This document shows positions 9,407 through 21,979 of a DNA stretch of 64,000 nucleotides, piece after piece. The stretch lies in the NCBI RefSeq assembly GCF_024189295.1, contig NZ_JAIZEN010000005.1, positions 62,001 to 126,000 on the forward strand. Reading direction: 5' to 3'. The stretch comes from Halobacillus sp. A1. GTDB lineage: Bacteria; Bacillota; Bacilli; Bacillales; Halobacillaceae. The position numbers and the translations under genes are program-made. The notes under the pieces are model-generated. The model was given only the letters and a program-made list of their open reading frames with translations, made no database searches and was not told where the DNA came from. Position 1 is the first letter of the stretch. The number at the start of each line of letters is the position of its first letter.

Positions 9407-10288
9407 ATGCAGCATTTACTATCTATGAACGAAGTGACACACTCACATTTAAACCGTATATTCTCAAGAGCTAATGAAATTAAAGATGGAAGTGTGGACT
9501 GTGCGGCAAAAGGTACGTTTGCAGCCAACATTTTCCTTGAAGCAAGCACACGGACGAAAAACAGCTTTTATATTGCTGAGAGGAGACTCGGCATCGATGT
9601 AGTGGATGTCAATGGTTCAGACTCCAGCCTGACGAAAGGTGAAAGTTTAAAAGATACATTAAAAGCGCTCGAGTCCATTGGAGTTCAATTAGTGGTTCTT
9701 CGTCAGCCTGATCAGGGAGTTCTTCAAGATCTTTCTGAAGGGTTGAACTTATCCATCATAAATGCAGGCGATGGAACAGGAGAGCACCCAACGCAAAGCT
9801 TACTCGACCTTTACACGATTTCAAAAGAATTCTCTTCATTTGAAGGTCTTCAAGTAACAATCGCTGGAGATATTAAACACAGCAGAGTTGCTCGATCTAA
9901 TGCACATGCGTTGAAGAAGCTTGGTGCAAAAGTATCGTTCGCAGCTCCTGTAGAGTGGCAGGATGAGTCTTTATCTAGTGAGTACATATCGATGGATGAA
10001 GCGGTGGAGGTGAGTGATGTCCTCATGCTGCTTAGAGTGCAATGCGAAAGACATGAAGAACAGCATGTATCCAATAATGACTACTTGCGTCTATACGGTC
10101 TGACTGTGGAGCGTGAAGCGAGGATGAAACGAGGCAGTATCATTCTCCATCCTGCGCCTGTCAATCGGGGAATTGAAATTGACGATGCTCTAGTAGAATG
10201 TGAGCGCTCAAGAATTTTTGACCAAATGGCAAACGGAGTTGCCGTCAGAATGGCGATCATCCAAAAATTGTTGGAGGGGGATTTGTAA
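9407..10288 (+). CDS. pyrB: aspartate carbamoyltransferase catalytic subunit
   Basis: PyrB condenses carbamoyl phosphate with aspartate. The 293-residue protein carries the carbamoyl-phosphate motif as ASTRTKNSF; the usual form is STRTR followed by a residue and SF, so Lys replaces the second Arg. GDGTGEHPTQSLLDLYTI and HPAPVNRG are also present. It ends about 11 residues before B. subtilis PyrB. No regulatory pyrI subunit is nearby, as expected for Bacillus-type enzymes. AAAAGGAGATG precedes the ATG, and pyrC begins at the next base after the stop. Confidence 0.95.
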   Translation: MQHLLSMNEVTHSHLNRIFSRANEIKDGSVDCAAKGTFAANIFLEASTRTKNSFYIAERRLGIDVVDVNGSDSSLTKGESLKDTLKALESIGVQLVVLRQPDQGVLQDLSEGLNLSIINAGDGTGEHPTQSLLDLYTISKEFSSFEGLQVTIAGDIKHSRVARSNAHALKKLGAKVSFAAPVEWQDESLSSEYISMDEAVEVSDVLMLLRVQCERHEEQHVSNNDYLRLYGLTVEREARMKRGSIILHPAPVNRGIEIDDALVECERSRIFDQMANGVAVRMAIIQKLLEGDL

Positions 10289-11581
10289 ATGTCTATAAAA
10301 ATTATAAACGCTAAACGAGTAGTCGAAGGTGAGCTTATAGATTGTGAGCTTTTCATTGAAAATGGGGTCATTCAAGAATGTTCTAAAAAAGCAGCGGGAG
10401 ATGCCGAAAGGACAATAGATGCAGAAGGACAGCTTCTCTCCCCAGGTTTTGTCGACCTTCACATCCATTTAAGAGAGCCTGGTGGAGAAAGTAAAGAAAC
10501 GATCGCTACAGGAACGGAAGCAGCAGCCCGCGGAGGTTTTACTACAGTATGTGCGATGCCTAATACCCGTCCAGTTCCTGATTGTCAAGAAACGATGGAA
10601 CAATTAAACGATAAGATTAAAAACGATGCGGTCGTCCGCGTCCTTCCTTATGCTTCCATTACAACTCGTCAGCTTGGGAAAGAATTAGTGGATTTTGATA
10701 CATTGAATCGCTTGGGTGCCGTAGCTTTCACTGATGATGGAGTAGGCGTCCAGACCGCAGGTGTCATGTATGAGGCTATGGTAGAAGCCGCTCGCTTAGG
10801 ACAAACGATTGTGGCTCACTGTGAAGATAATTCACTTATCTATAACGGTGTAGTGCACAAGGGCGATGTCAGTAAAAGGTTGAACGTTCCTGGTATTCCT
10901 AACATTGCGGAATCAGTTCACATCGCGAGGGATGTCCTACTTGCAGAAGCTGCTGATTGCCATTACCACGTCTGTCATGTGTCAACAAAAGAGTCTGTCC
11001 GCGTCATCCGTGATGCAAAGAAAGCAGGTATCCATGTAACTGCTGAAGTAACCCCTCACCACTTACTATTGACAGAAGATGATATTACAGAAAACAATGC
11101 CTTTTTCAAAATGAATCCGCCTCTTCGTTCTAAAGAAGATCAGCAAGCGCTGATCGAGGGGCTGCTAGATGGAACGATTGATTGTATTGCTACAGACCAT
11201 GCTCCCCATACAGAGGAAGAAAAATCAGAAGGTCTGGTTAAAGCTCCTTTTGGAATTACAGGACTTGAAACTGCATTTCCATTACTGTACACCCAGTTGG
11301 TTCAAAAGGATGTCATTACATTGGAACAACTGATTAATTGGTTGACCACAGCACCTAGCCAATTGTTTCGGTTACCTTATGGATCGCTGGAAGCAGGTGC
11401 ACCTGCAGATATCACATTAGTCAATATCGACGATGAAAAACAAATAAACCGTCATGATTTCGCTTCAAAAGGAAAGAACACACCCTTTCACAAGCAGGAA
11501 GTAAAGGGATGGCCGGTACTTACAATCGTCAATGGAAAAATTGTCTGGGAGGGAACTACAAATGAAACAACTCGTACTTGA
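10289..11581 (+). CDS. pyrC: dihydroorotase
   Basis: The enzyme cyclises carbamoyl aspartate to dihydroorotate. The 430-residue type I amidohydrolase has the metal-binding HIHLREPG at about residue 60, metal-site histidines around HCEDNS and CHVSTKES, and ATDHAPHT with the catalytic Asp. GGAGGGGG lies before the ATG at 10289. The 3' end overlaps pyrAA by 20 bp. Confidence 0.96.
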   Translation: MSIKIINAKRVVEGELIDCELFIENGVIQECSKKAAGDAERTIDAEGQLLSPGFVDLHIHLREPGGESKETIATGTEAAARGGFTTVCAMPNTRPVPDCQETMEQLNDKIKNDAVVRVLPYASITTRQLGKELVDFDTLNRLGAVAFTDDGVGVQTAGVMYEAMVEAARLGQTIVAHCEDNSLIYNGVVHKGDVSKRLNVPGIPNIAESVHIARDVLLAEAADCHYHVCHVSTKESVRVIRDAKKAGIHVTAEVTPHHLLLTEDDITENNAFFKMNPPLRSKEDQQALIEGLLDGTIDCIATDHAPHTEEEKSEGLVKAPFGITGLETAFPLLYTQLVQKDVITLEQLINWLTTAPSQLFRLPYGSLEAGAPADITLVNIDDEKQINRHDFASKGKNTPFHKQEVKGWPVLTIVNGKIVWEGTTNETTRT

Positions 11582-12656
11582 AGACGGCACTACATTTATC
11601 GGAAAAGGATTCGGCAGTGACCGGGAAAGCTTTGGAGAAGTAGTTTTCAACACTGGGATGACCGGATATCAGGAAGTTATTTCAGATCCTTCTTATTGCG
11701 GACAGATTGTGACCTTTACGTACCCTTTAGTAGGGAATTACGGCATAAATCGTGATGACTTTGAGACTGTTAACCCGGCTATTTTAGGGGTGGTCGTGAA
11801 AGAGCATTGTGAACAACCTTCTAATTTCAGAAGTGAAGAAACGCTTGATGAGTTCCTTAAGGCTAAAGGGATACCTGGTATCAGCGGCATCGATACAAGG
11901 AAATTGACAAAAATCATTCGACAGCACGGAACGATGAAGGCAGTGATTACGTCTGCAGACCGTTCTGTAAGTCAAATATTGAATATGATGAAGGATACAC
12001 CACTCCCTATAGATCAAGTAAGGCAGGTCTCAACGGTTAAGCCATATGTCGTTCCGGGACGTGGGTATCGTATAGTCCTGGTGGATTATGGAATGAAGCA
12101 TGGAATTTTAAGGGAGTTTACGAAGCGCAATTGTCATGTAACCGTAGTCCCTTATCATACATCTGCTGATGAAATTTTACGATTGAAGCCTGATGGCGTC
12201 ATGCTGTCTAACGGGCCGGGAGACCCGAAAGACGTACCTGAATCCATTCAAACGATTCGTTTATTAATGGGACAAGTACCTATCTTTGGAATTTGCTTAG
12301 GTCACCAGCTGATCGCGTTGGCTGCTGGGGCCGATACGAGTAAGATGAAGTTTGGACACAGAGGAGCCAACCAGCCTGTCAAAGATATAAAATCCAACAG
12401 GACGAAGATTACTTCACAAAACCATGGCTATGCAGTTGATACTCAATCGGTTCAAGCCACTAAGCTCAGGTTGACTCAAGTTTCTTTGAATGACGATACC
12501 GTGGAAGGTCTTGAGCATAGTACACATAATGTTTTTAGTGTCCAATACCATCCGGAAAGCTCCCCTGGACCGGACGACACATCGTATTTGTTTGACGATT
12601 TTCTACTTCGTATCAAACAATCTCAACAAAAGAACAAGGAGGCTACTTATGTCTAA
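11562..12656 (+). CDS. pyrAA: carbamoyl-phosphate synthase small (glutaminase) subunit
   Basis: This subunit hydrolyses glutamine and passes ammonia to the large subunit. The 364-residue protein has the CPSase small-chain N-domain and a class I glutaminase domain; GICLGHQ contains the nucleophilic Cys, and [11 protein letters not shown] the catalytic His and Glu. GGGAGGG at about 11547-11553 supports the ATG at 11562 inside the pyrC end; an in-frame ATG at 11532 lacks a site. Also called carA. Confidence 0.96.
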   Translation: MKQLVLEDGTTFIGKGFGSDRESFGEVVFNTGMTGYQEVISDPSYCGQIVTFTYPLVGNYGINRDDFETVNPAILGVVVKEHCEQPSNFRSEETLDEFLKAKGIPGISGIDTRKLTKIIRQHGTMKAVITSADRSVSQILNMMKDTPLPIDQVRQVSTVKPYVVPGRGYRIVLVDYGMKHGILREFTKRNCHVTVVPYHTSADEILRLKPDGVMLSNGPGDPKDVPESIQTIRLLMGQVPIFGICLGHQLIALAAGADTSKMKFGHRGANQPVKDIKSNRTKITSQNHGYAVDTQSVQATKLRLTQVSLNDDTVEGLEHSTHNVFSVQYHPESSPGPDDTSYLFDDFLLRIKQSQQKNKEATYV

Positions 12657-15600
12657 GCGTACAGATATCCAGAGAATACTTGTGATCGGATCAGGTCCGA
12701 TCGTCATAGGGCAGGCTGCTGAATTTGATTATTCCGGCACCCAGGCATGTCAGGCACTGAAAGAAGAAGGTTATGAGGTGATCCTGGCGAATTCAAATCC
12801 AGCTACGATAATGACAGACCATACATTCGCGGATAAAGTATATATGGAGCCTCTCACGTTGGAATTTTTAATGAAAATCGTCCGTAAAGAACGCCCTGAT
12901 GCTATATTACCAACATTAGGCGGACAGACAGGCTTGAACTTAGCGGTTGAATTGAGTGATTCAGGAATTCTTGAGCGTTACAGCGTAGACTTGCTGGGAA
13001 CTCCACTTGAAGCTATTCAAAAAGCGGAAGACCGCGAAAAATTTCGTTCCCTTATGCATCAGTTGGGCCAGCCTGTACCAGATAGTGAAATTGTGAATTC
13101 AGTTGATCAAGCGGTGGATTTCGCTGACAAAATCGGTTATCCCGTCATCGTTCGTCCAGCCTATACAATGGGAGGCGCAGGAGGCGGCATGTGTGACGAC
13201 GAAGAGCAGCTTCGAGAGATTGCTAGGAGCGGCATCTCCCTCTCACCAGTTAGTCAATGCTTAATTGAAAAGAACATTGCAGGTTTTAAAGAAGTAGAGT
13301 ATGAAGTTATGCGTGATTCTAATGATCAGGCGATCGTTGTATGTAATATGGAGAACTTCGATCCGGTCGGCATTCATACCGGTGATTCAATCGTTTTTGC
13401 TCCGTCCCAAACGTTGAGTGACCGAGAATATCAAATGTTACGTAATGCTTCCTTGGAAATCATCAGAGCGTTAGAGATCGAAGGGGGATGTAACGTTCAG
13501 CTCGCTTTGGACCCGAACAGCTTCCAATACTATGTAATTGAAGTAAACCCGAGAGTCAGCCGTTCATCGGCTCTAGCCTCTAAAGCCACAGGCTATCCAA
13601 TAGCAAAAATGGCAGCGAAAATTGCGGTAGGTATGACCCTTGATGAAATAAGAAATCCGATAACCGGAACCACATACGCTTGTTTCGAGCCCGCTTTAGA
13701 TTATGTAGTGGCAAAAATTCCGAGATGGCCGTTCGATAAGTTCGCCAAAGGAAATCGTAAACTGGGTACTCAGATGAAGGCGACGGGCGAAGTCATGTCG
13801 ATAGGACGTACAATCGAGGAGTCACTGCTTAAAGGAATTCGTTCACTTGAAGGAGAAAAAGAGGATTTATATGTCGATTCAGTTGCTGAGTTAAGTCTCG
13901 AAGAACTATTTCTCCGCATGAAAAAAGCTGATGATGAACGGATTTACATTTTAGCCGAAGCATTGCGTAGAGAAGTTTCTTTAGAAGATATTCATCACAC
14001 GACGCAGATTGATTTCTTCTTCTTAAACAAATTACAACGGATCATTAATCTGGAGCAAAGAGTAACGGAGAAAAAATGGGATATTGATGTTATAAGAGAA
14101 GCGAAAGAAAGCGGGCTTTCGGATACCCAGATGGCACGTTTACTATCTGTGCCTGAGATGGATGTAATGGAATTCCGAAATAAACATGACATCACACCTG
14201 TTTATAAAATGGTCGACACTTGCGCAGGCGAATTTGTGTCAGAAACTCCATACTTTTACAGCACTTATGAGGAAGAAAATGAATCAGTTGTTTCGGAAAA
14301 TAACAAAGTGTTAGTCATTGGCTCTGGTCCTATACGCATCGGCCAGGGTGTGGAATTCGACTATGCGACCGTTCACTCTGTCCTAGCGTTGAAAGAATTA
14401 GGGTACGAAGCTATCATTATGAACAATAACCCGGAAACGGTATCTACCGATTTCAGTGTCTCAGACAAGCTATATTTCGAGCCGCTGACCCTGGAAGATG
14501 TAATGCACGTCGTAAATTTAGAAAAACCAGCAGGAGTCATTGTTCAATTCGGCGGTCAAACGGCAATTAATCTTGTTGAGGGTCTAAGCCGCTGTGGAGT
14601 TGAGATCCTTGGCACAACTATGGATGCAATTAACCAGACGGAGGACCGGGATCTTTTTGAACAGTTGTTAAATAAACTCGATATTGCGAAACCAGGCGGC
14701 GAAAGTGTGATCAGTGAAAGAGAAGCTATTCACGCTGCCAAAGAGATCGGCTATCCAGTGGTCGTTAGACCATCCTATGTCCTAGGCGGAAGAGCAATGG
14801 AAATTGTCTATTCTGAAGATGAACTGAAAACCTATATGAAAGAAAATGTTCGTGTTCATAACGGTCACCCTATTTTAATCGATAAGTATTTGACAGGTAT
14901 GGAAATTGAAGTCGACGCGATCACGGACGGAGACGATGTCGTAATACCAGGTGTTATGGAGCATATCGAGCGAGCTGGGGTACACTCTGGAGACTCGATG
15001 GCCGTTTATCCGACACAGCGTCTAACAAAGGCTCTCGAACAGCAGTGTGTAGATGCTACCGTGAAGATTGCGAGAGAGCTCAATATGAAAGGGTTAATCA
15101 ATATCCAGTTCGTCGTATTGGATAATACAGCCTACGTATTGGAAGTCAATCCCCGGGCAAGCAGAACCGTTCCTTTCTTAAGCAAAATAACCGGGGTTAC
15201 GATGGCACAGATCGCTACAAAAGTCATTATGGGGGAAAGCTTACAATCATTGGGTTATACCTCAGGGATGGCAGAGAAGCCAGATGGCGTCTATGTGAAA
15301 GTCCCCGTCTTTTCTTTTGAGAAGCTTAGAAGTGTAGATACGACGCTTGGACCAGAAATGAAGTCTACCGGTGAAGTGATCGGATATGATCAAAGTTTAG
15401 AGAAAGCTCTGTTTAAAGGAATGACAGCTGCAGGTTTGAAAATTCCAACGGAAGGCTCTGTACTATTAACCGTAGCAGATAAAGATAAGGATGAGATGCT
15501 TGGGATTGCGAAGGTCTTCCATCAGCTTGGTTTCCATCTCTACGCGACGAAAGGAACTGCGAAAACGATTGAGGCAGCGGATCTACCCGTTGAAACTGTA

Positions 15601-15848
15601 GGCAAACTGGGTTCAGATCAACGCGATATTATCGATCTAATAAGAAACGGAGACGTACAATTCGTAGTCAACACCCTTAATAAAGGTCTACGCTCCCGTT
15701 CAGACGGATTTCTTATTAGAAGGGAAGCTGTGGAACATGGAATTGCCTGCTTAACGAGTCTCGATACTGCAAAAACAATTGTAGAAGTCATTGATGCGAT
15801 GACATTTACAGCACGTACAATTGATAAAAAAGAGGCGGTGTTATCTTA

Positions 15849-15849
<1 letters not shown>
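12649..15849 (+). CDS. pyrAB: carbamoyl-phosphate synthase large subunit
   Basis: The 1066-residue protein makes carbamoyl phosphate from bicarbonate, ammonia and two ATP. It consists of two homologous ATP-grasp halves, each opening with a VIGSGP(I)-type nucleotide loop ([15 protein letters not shown] and [15 protein letters not shown]), and a C-terminal MGS-like allosteric domain at about 935-1066. AAGGAGG ends 7 nt before the ATG at 12649, which overlaps pyrAA by 8 bp. Also called carB. Confidence 0.97.
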
Positions 15850-17515
<1,666 letters not shown>

Positions 17516-17519
17516 CCAA

Positions 17520-18230
17520 TTGGAAGAAATTTATGTGGCGCTTGATTTCGAGAGTAAAATGCAAACTATATCATTTTTAGATGAACATGAGCTTGATGGA
17601 GTACCCGTGAAGGTAGGTATGGAACTTTTTTATAAAGAAGGGCCAGCTATGATCCTAGAACTGAAAAAAAGAAACCATCCTCTGTTTCTTGATTTGAAAT
17701 CACACGATATACCAGCTACGGTCAAACGAGCGATGCGAAGTATATCCTCTCTTGGGGTGGATGTTGTAAATGTCCATGCCGCTGGTGGAAGCCGTATGAT
17801 CGAAGCGGCAAAAGAAGGCTTAGCTCAGGAAAGCAGCTGTGATACTAAATTATTGGCTGTTACTCAGTTGACGTCCACAGACCAGGATACCCTCAAATCT
17901 GAACTTCTGATTGATCGTCCGCTGAATGACGTTGTGACTGAGTATTCTAAGCTTTCTAAGCGCAGCGGGGCTGATGGAGTCGTTTGTTCAGTGAAAGAAG
18001 TTGAAGCCATCAAAAAAGCCTGCGGCAGGGAGTTTTTAGCTTTGACTCCGGGAATCAGGCAGGCAGAAGATGACCGGCATGATCAAAAAAGGATAGCTAC
18101 TCCTTTTGATGCTGGATTCCAGGGAAGCGACTCGATTGTAGTTGGAAGAAGTATTACGCAGTCCAAAAACCCACGGGATACATACGAACAATTCAAGGAG
18201 GCTTTCAGTAATGGAAAACAACAAAATTGA
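17520..18230 (+). CDS. pyrF: orotidine 5'-phosphate decarboxylase, with a non-AUG start
   Basis: PyrF decarboxylates OMP to UMP. The protein is about 236 residues and has the catalytic DxKxxD array in FLDLKSHDIP, plus TPGIR and VVGRSIT. No ATG is available at the 5' end. The first usual start codon is TTG at 17520, 17 nt after AGGAGG (17497-17502). An in-frame ATT at 17511 has ideal 8-nt spacing, overlaps the pyrD stop as ATTAA and gives the N-terminal length of the B. subtilis protein. The coordinates use TTG as a conservative choice. Confidence 0.9.
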   Translation: MEEIYVALDFESKMQTISFLDEHELDGVPVKVGMELFYKEGPAMILELKKRNHPLFLDLKSHDIPATVKRAMRSISSLGVDVVNVHAAGGSRMIEAAKEGLAQESSCDTKLLAVTQLTSTDQDTLKSELLIDRPLNDVVTEYSKLSKRSGADGVVCSVKEVEAIKKACGREFLALTPGIRQAEDDRHDQKRIATPFDAGFQGSDSIVVGRSITQSKNPRDTYEQFKEAFSNGKQQN

Positions 18231-18840
18231 AGATTACTTGCTTGAGATTGGTGCAGTGCAAATTCAGCCGAACGACTTATTCACATGGACTTCCGGATTG
18301 AAATCCCCTATATATTGCGATAATCGCCTGACTATGTCTTATCCCCATGTAAGAAAACAAATCATTGACGAAATGGTAAGATACATTGAGCAGCTCGATG
18401 AAGAGGTCGATATGATTGCTGGCTGTGCCACGGCTGGAATCCCTCATGCAGCGTGGGTAGCAGATCGACTGGACCTGCCCTTAGTTTATGTAAGGGGAGA
18501 AGCCAAAAAGCACGGAAAAGGAAATCAGGTGGAAGGCGACTTAAGTCAAGGCAGCCATGTGGTAGTCATCGAAGATCTCATATCTACAGGAAAGTCTTCG
18601 ATCGCATCCAGTGAAGCCTTAAGAGAAAGTAATAAAGAGGTGGTGTGTATTTTATCTATTTTCAATTATAATTTACATGCAGCTGAAGAGGCATTTGAAG
18701 CTAAGAGGTATAAAACACATTCCTTGGCGACTTATAATGAATTGATCCATATCATGAAAGAAAAAGATCAATTAAATGAAGAAGAATATGAAAAACTTCA
18801 AAAGTGGAGTGCTGATCCTCAAATTTTCACAAAAAATTAA
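18211..18840 (+). CDS. pyrE: orotate phosphoribosyltransferase
   Basis: PyrE joins orotate and PRPP to make OMP. The 209-residue type I PRTase has the PRPP loop VVIEDLISTGKSS and the flexible-loop segment EAKKHGKGNQ. AAGGAGG ends 10 nt before the ATG at 18211, which lies inside the end of pyrF (20-bp overlap). It is the last gene of the operon. Confidence 0.96.
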   Translation: MENNKIEDYLLEIGAVQIQPNDLFTWTSGLKSPIYCDNRLTMSYPHVRKQIIDEMVRYIEQLDEEVDMIAGCATAGIPHAAWVADRLDLPLVYVRGEAKKHGKGNQVEGDLSQGSHVVVIEDLISTGKSSIASSEALRESNKEVVCILSIFNYNLHAAEEAFEAKRYKTHSLATYNELIHIMKEKDQLNEEEYEKLQKWSADPQIFTKN

Positions 18841-18911
18841 AATACATTATATTGCGCTTCATGTAAATGGTTAGTACCATAAGAGTAGATACGGAAAGCT
18901 ATGGTGATGAA

Positions 18912-19181
18912 ATGAAATCAAGAAAACATTCTTTTTTCATTCTAATTAATGCAGGCTTAGGGTTAATCACTTGTATGGTTTTTCTATATACTTGGATGGC
19001 TTTCACATTTATGGAGCCGATTTGGTCATTTGAACCCTTACTAAGCTTAGCTGGGTGTTTGACTTTCTTTATATTATGGAATAAATGGTTCCTTAGAAAA
19101 GAACGGCCAAGATACTGGGCGCAGGCTATATTCTCTTATGTTGCAGCAATTATTCTTTTTGTCTATTTTTTGAGTAGATAA
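18912..19181 (+). CDS. small membrane protein of unknown function
   Basis: The 89-residue product has three predicted membrane segments (about residues 8-28, 36-56 and 67-87) separated by short basic loops containing NKWFLRKERPR. I do not recognise the family. ATGGTGATGA gives a weak ribosome site for the ATG at 18912; an in-frame ATG at 18867 would add 15 residues. It sits between pyrE and a bidirectional terminator, converging on rqcH. Confidence 0.6.
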   Translation: MKSRKHSFFILINAGLGLITCMVFLYTWMAFTFMEPIWSFEPLLSLAGCLTFFILWNKWFLRKERPRYWAQAIFSYVAAIILFVYFLSR

Positions 19182-19213
19182 AAAATCCACTATCTTTAAT
19201 AGTGGATTTTTTT
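19181..19213. terminator. bidirectional terminator between the small membrane gene and rqcH
   Basis: AAAAATCCACTAT and ATAGTGGATTTTT form the stem, with A-rich and T-rich flanks. It serves two converging genes and touches the 3' end of rqcH. Confidence 0.88.
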
Positions 19214-19216
19214 CAT

Positions 19217-20923
19217 TTAACTTTTCAATTTTTTTACTTCCTCTTTGTCTGGAGTTACGAACAAAGTTTGCTGTTGATCGTAGGTTACGTACCCCGGTTT
19301 AGCACCAGAAGGCTTTTTCACATTTTTAATGAGTGTAAAATCGACCGGTACAGAAGAGGACTGACTATATTTGCTATAATATGCTGCAAGTCTTGCCGCT
19401 TCAAAAAGAGTATCTTCTGACGGTTCTTCACTTTTTATGACAACGTGGGAGCCGGGAATATCTTTTGCGTGAAGCCAAATATCTTTTTTACTTGCAAGGC
19501 GATTGGTCAAGTATTCGTTTTGCTTATTGTTTCTGCCGACATAAATAGTAGTGCCATCCGTGGAAGTGAATGATTCCGGAGATGGCTTAGACGATTGGTT
19601 CTTTTTCTTGCGAGACGCCGGCTTTTTCTTCATATACCCTTGCTCTCTTAACTCTTCGCGAATATCTTCAATGTCTTCTTCACGTGCTGTTTCAACTTGC
19701 TGGATCAATCGTTCGAAATATTCGATTTCATCTTTTGCCTTCTCAATTTCGATTAGTACGACTTGTTTAGACTTTTTTAGCTTCTGATACGTCTGAAAAT
19801 AGTTTTGAGCATTCTCGCTGGGTGTTTTATTTGGGTTCAATTCAATCGTCATTTCAGATTGATCTGGGTCGTAATAGTCTGCGACAGTTACATTTGAATC
19901 TCCCAGCTTCACTAAATGCATATGGGCAGTGAGAAGCTCCCCCATTTTTTGATAATCATCTGCTGCATCGGATTTTTTTAAAGTAGTTTCATGCTTTTTA
20001 ATTTTTCGTTTGTTCTTATCACGTTCGTTTTTTAAGAACCGATATAAGTCCCCGGCCTGCTGTTTTACACGGTCGCGCTCTGCTTTGCCCGAGTAGTAGC
20101 TGTCCAGCATTTCACTGACAGTGGAGAAGTTTTTAGTCTCCTCATTCTTATGCTGTAGGTTGAATACATAAAACTGTTCGCGATCCCCAAGGAATAAAGT
20201 TGGCTGATAATTATTCTGCAAAATGCTTTGTCTGAAGTCCTCGTACTCTTCTTTATAATTAGCAGCTGAACCTAAACTTGCCCGATAAGCGATTTCTTTA
20301 GTGATCATGGGGGAAAAGCCCATCACTTTTTTCAGTATCTGCTGGTCAAGCTTCCCAGAATTGAAATCCAATTTCGCGATAAGAGCTTCTCCAGTAAGTT
20401 CGATCGGACTAGTTTTGCCTTGTTCAGGAGGCAGGATATACGGCTGGCCAGGCATAACCGTCCGGTGACGGTTTTGGGAAGGTGGCAGGTGCTTTATACT
20501 GTCTAAAATATGACCGGCTTCCTCATCTACTAGAAGGATATTGGAGTGTTTCCCCATTACTTCTATAATTAAGGTTTTAACTGTTTCATCACCAATTTCA
20601 TTTCTGGACCGAATGTGGAATTTTACGATTCGCTCCATTTCCACCTGCTCGATATTTTCGATGAAGCCTCCAACGAGATGCTTTCTTAAAAGCATGCATA
20701 GCATCGGAGGCTCTTTCGGATTGGAATATTGATCTTCGGTCAAATGAAAACGCGCATAAGTTGGATGTGCTGATAATACGAGCGTATGCTTTGTTCGTTT
20801 TTTTCTAATTGTAAAAACTAATTCTGTATCTGTAGGTTGATAAATTTTCATAATTCTCCCGGATTGGATAGGCTCATGGAGTTCATGAGTAATCGCCCGG
20901 GTCACAATACCATCAAATGACAT
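19217..20923 (-). CDS. rqcH: RqcH, NFACT-family ribosome quality control factor
   Basis: RqcH (YloA, earlier FbpA/fibronectin-binding) binds obstructed 50S subunits and recruits tRNA-Ala to add alanine tails. The 568-residue protein has an NFACT-N domain, a central helical coiled coil (about 280-440) and a C-terminal NFACT-R domain with DIWLHAKDIPGSHVVIKS. The conserved Asp-Arg pair, D97-R98 in B. subtilis, is Glu97-Arg98 here (EMERIVKF). GAGAGGTGAG lies just before the ATG at 20923; further upstream in-frame starts lack sites. Confidence 0.94.
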   Translation of the reverse strand: MSFDGIVTRAITHELHEPIQSGRIMKIYQPTDTELVFTIRKKRTKHTLVLSAHPTYARFHLTEDQYSNPKEPPMLCMLLRKHLVGGFIENIEQVEMERIVKFHIRSRNEIGDETVKTLIIEVMGKHSNILLVDEEAGHILDSIKHLPPSQNRHRTVMPGQPYILPPEQGKTSPIELTGEALIAKLDFNSGKLDQQILKKVMGFSPMITKEIAYRASLGSAANYKEEYEDFRQSILQNNYQPTLFLGDREQFYVFNLQHKNEETKNFSTVSEMLDSYYSGKAERDRVKQQAGDLYRFLKNERDKNKRKIKKHETTLKKSDAADDYQKMGELLTAHMHLVKLGDSNVTVADYYDPDQSEMTIELNPNKTPSENAQNYFQTYQKLKKSKQVVLIEIEKAKDEIEYFERLIQQVETAREEDIEDIREELREQGYMKKKPASRKKKNQSSKPSPESFTSTDGTTIYVGRNNKQNEYLTNRLASKKDIWLHAKDIPGSHVVIKSEEPSEDTLFEAARLAAYYSKYSQSSSVPVDFTLIKNVKKPSGAKPGYVTYDQQQTLFVTPDKEEVKKLKS

Positions 20924-20947
20924 GGTTCTCACCTCTCTAGTCTTGTC

Positions 20948-20976
20948 AGTATAGCAATGATTCGCACGGTTGTGAA
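20948..20976 (-). promoter_or_regulatory. sigma-A promoter of rqcH
   Basis: On the minus strand TTCACA (20971-20976) and TATACT (20948-20953) are 17 bp apart. The start point would be about 20 nt before the ATG at 20923. Confidence 0.72.
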
Positions 20977-21028
20977 CATTTTTGGTACACTTAAGACCGG
21001 TCAAAAAATATAAATGGACGTGGTAACG

Positions 21029-21910
21029 ATGATAAAAAGCATGACGGGTTATGGTCGAAAGACGGTTGCAGGAGAACAGCTTAAAGTGACAGTCGAAATT
21101 AAGAGCGTCAATCACCGCTTTCTTGATTTCTCTCCAAAGGTACCTCGAGCGTTTTTGTATATGGAAGATCTAATGAAAAAGAAAGTGGCCGAATACATTC
21201 ACCGCGGGCATATTGATCTGTTCATAAATATTGAAGGAAACAACGCTTTAAACAAGAAGCTTCGGGTCGAAGATGATTTGCTCGGTCAATACATAGATGC
21301 GCTTCACTCCCTTAAGACTAAGCATGAGTTGACGGGAGATATCTCTATTGATATGGTTACTAAGTTAGAGGATATTTTTTCGATAGTCGAGAGTGACGAT
21401 CCTTCTCCCGAGATCGAATCAGCTGTACTTACAGCCTTAGAAGAGGCTCTTCAAACCGTTGTAAGTATGCGTTCAGCAGAGGGAGAGAAGTTAGACAGCG
21501 ATTTACGCAAACGTCTTGAAAGCCTTTCTGTTCTTATTGATGAGGTAGAGTCCAGGCGATTTCAAGTAATCGACGAACATAAAGAAAAAATTATCTCAAG
21601 AATACAGGAAACTATGAAGGATCAATTTGAGTATGATGATCAAAGGCTACTTCAAGAAGTTGCCCTTTTAGCTGAAAGAGGGGACATTACGGAAGAGATC
21701 GTACGTTTTCGCTCCCACTTAAAGCAATTCCAGTCTACTATTGAAAGTCATGGAGCTGTTGGAAGAACATTAGATTTCATCGTACAAGAGTTTCATCGTG
21801 AAATTAATACGATCGGGTCTAAGTCAAATGACCCATTTCTCTCTAATAATGTAGTAAAATTAAAAAGTGAGATAGAAAAAATGAAGGAGCAAATACAAAA
21901 TATCGAATAA
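21029..21910 (+). CDS. yloC: YicC/YloC-family endoribonuclease
   Basis: YicC-family proteins are oligomeric endoribonucleases. The 293-residue product begins with the family signature MTGYGR, continues with EIKSVNHRFLDFSPKVPR, and ends with a DUF1732-type helical region (GRTLDFIVQEFHREINTIGSKSND). Ribosome sites are poor for all nearby ATGs (21014, 21029, 21044); 21029 was chosen for the family length. It lies divergently from rqcH and upstream of remA, as in B. subtilis. Confidence 0.88.
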   Translation: MIKSMTGYGRKTVAGEQLKVTVEIKSVNHRFLDFSPKVPRAFLYMEDLMKKKVAEYIHRGHIDLFINIEGNNALNKKLRVEDDLLGQYIDALHSLKTKHELTGDISIDMVTKLEDIFSIVESDDPSPEIESAVLTALEEALQTVVSMRSAEGEKLDSDLRKRLESLSVLIDEVESRRFQVIDEHKEKIISRIQETMKDQFEYDDQRLLQEVALLAERGDITEEIVRFRSHLKQFQSTIESHGAVGRTLDFIVQEFHREINTIGSKSNDPFLSNNVVKLKSEIEKMKEQIQNIE

Positions 21911-21913
21911 CGA

Positions 21914-21943
21914 TTGAGATTCGCTCTAGTTTTTTCATATAAT
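21914..21943 (+). promoter_or_regulatory. sigma-A promoter upstream of remA
   Basis: TTGAGA at 21914-21919 and TATAAT at 21938-21943 have an 18-bp spacer. It would drive remA and the gmk-rpoZ genes from a site just after yicC. Confidence 0.75.
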
Positions 21944-21979
21944 AAAGAAAGATAAGGTTATTAGAAGGAGGAAGTGTAG

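Noticed and set aside
9407-10288. Truncated or inactive PyrB because of the STRTK motif and short C-terminus
   Set aside because: All other substrate-binding motifs are intact, the gene sits in a complete operon, and Lys is a conservative change, so an active enzyme is more likely.
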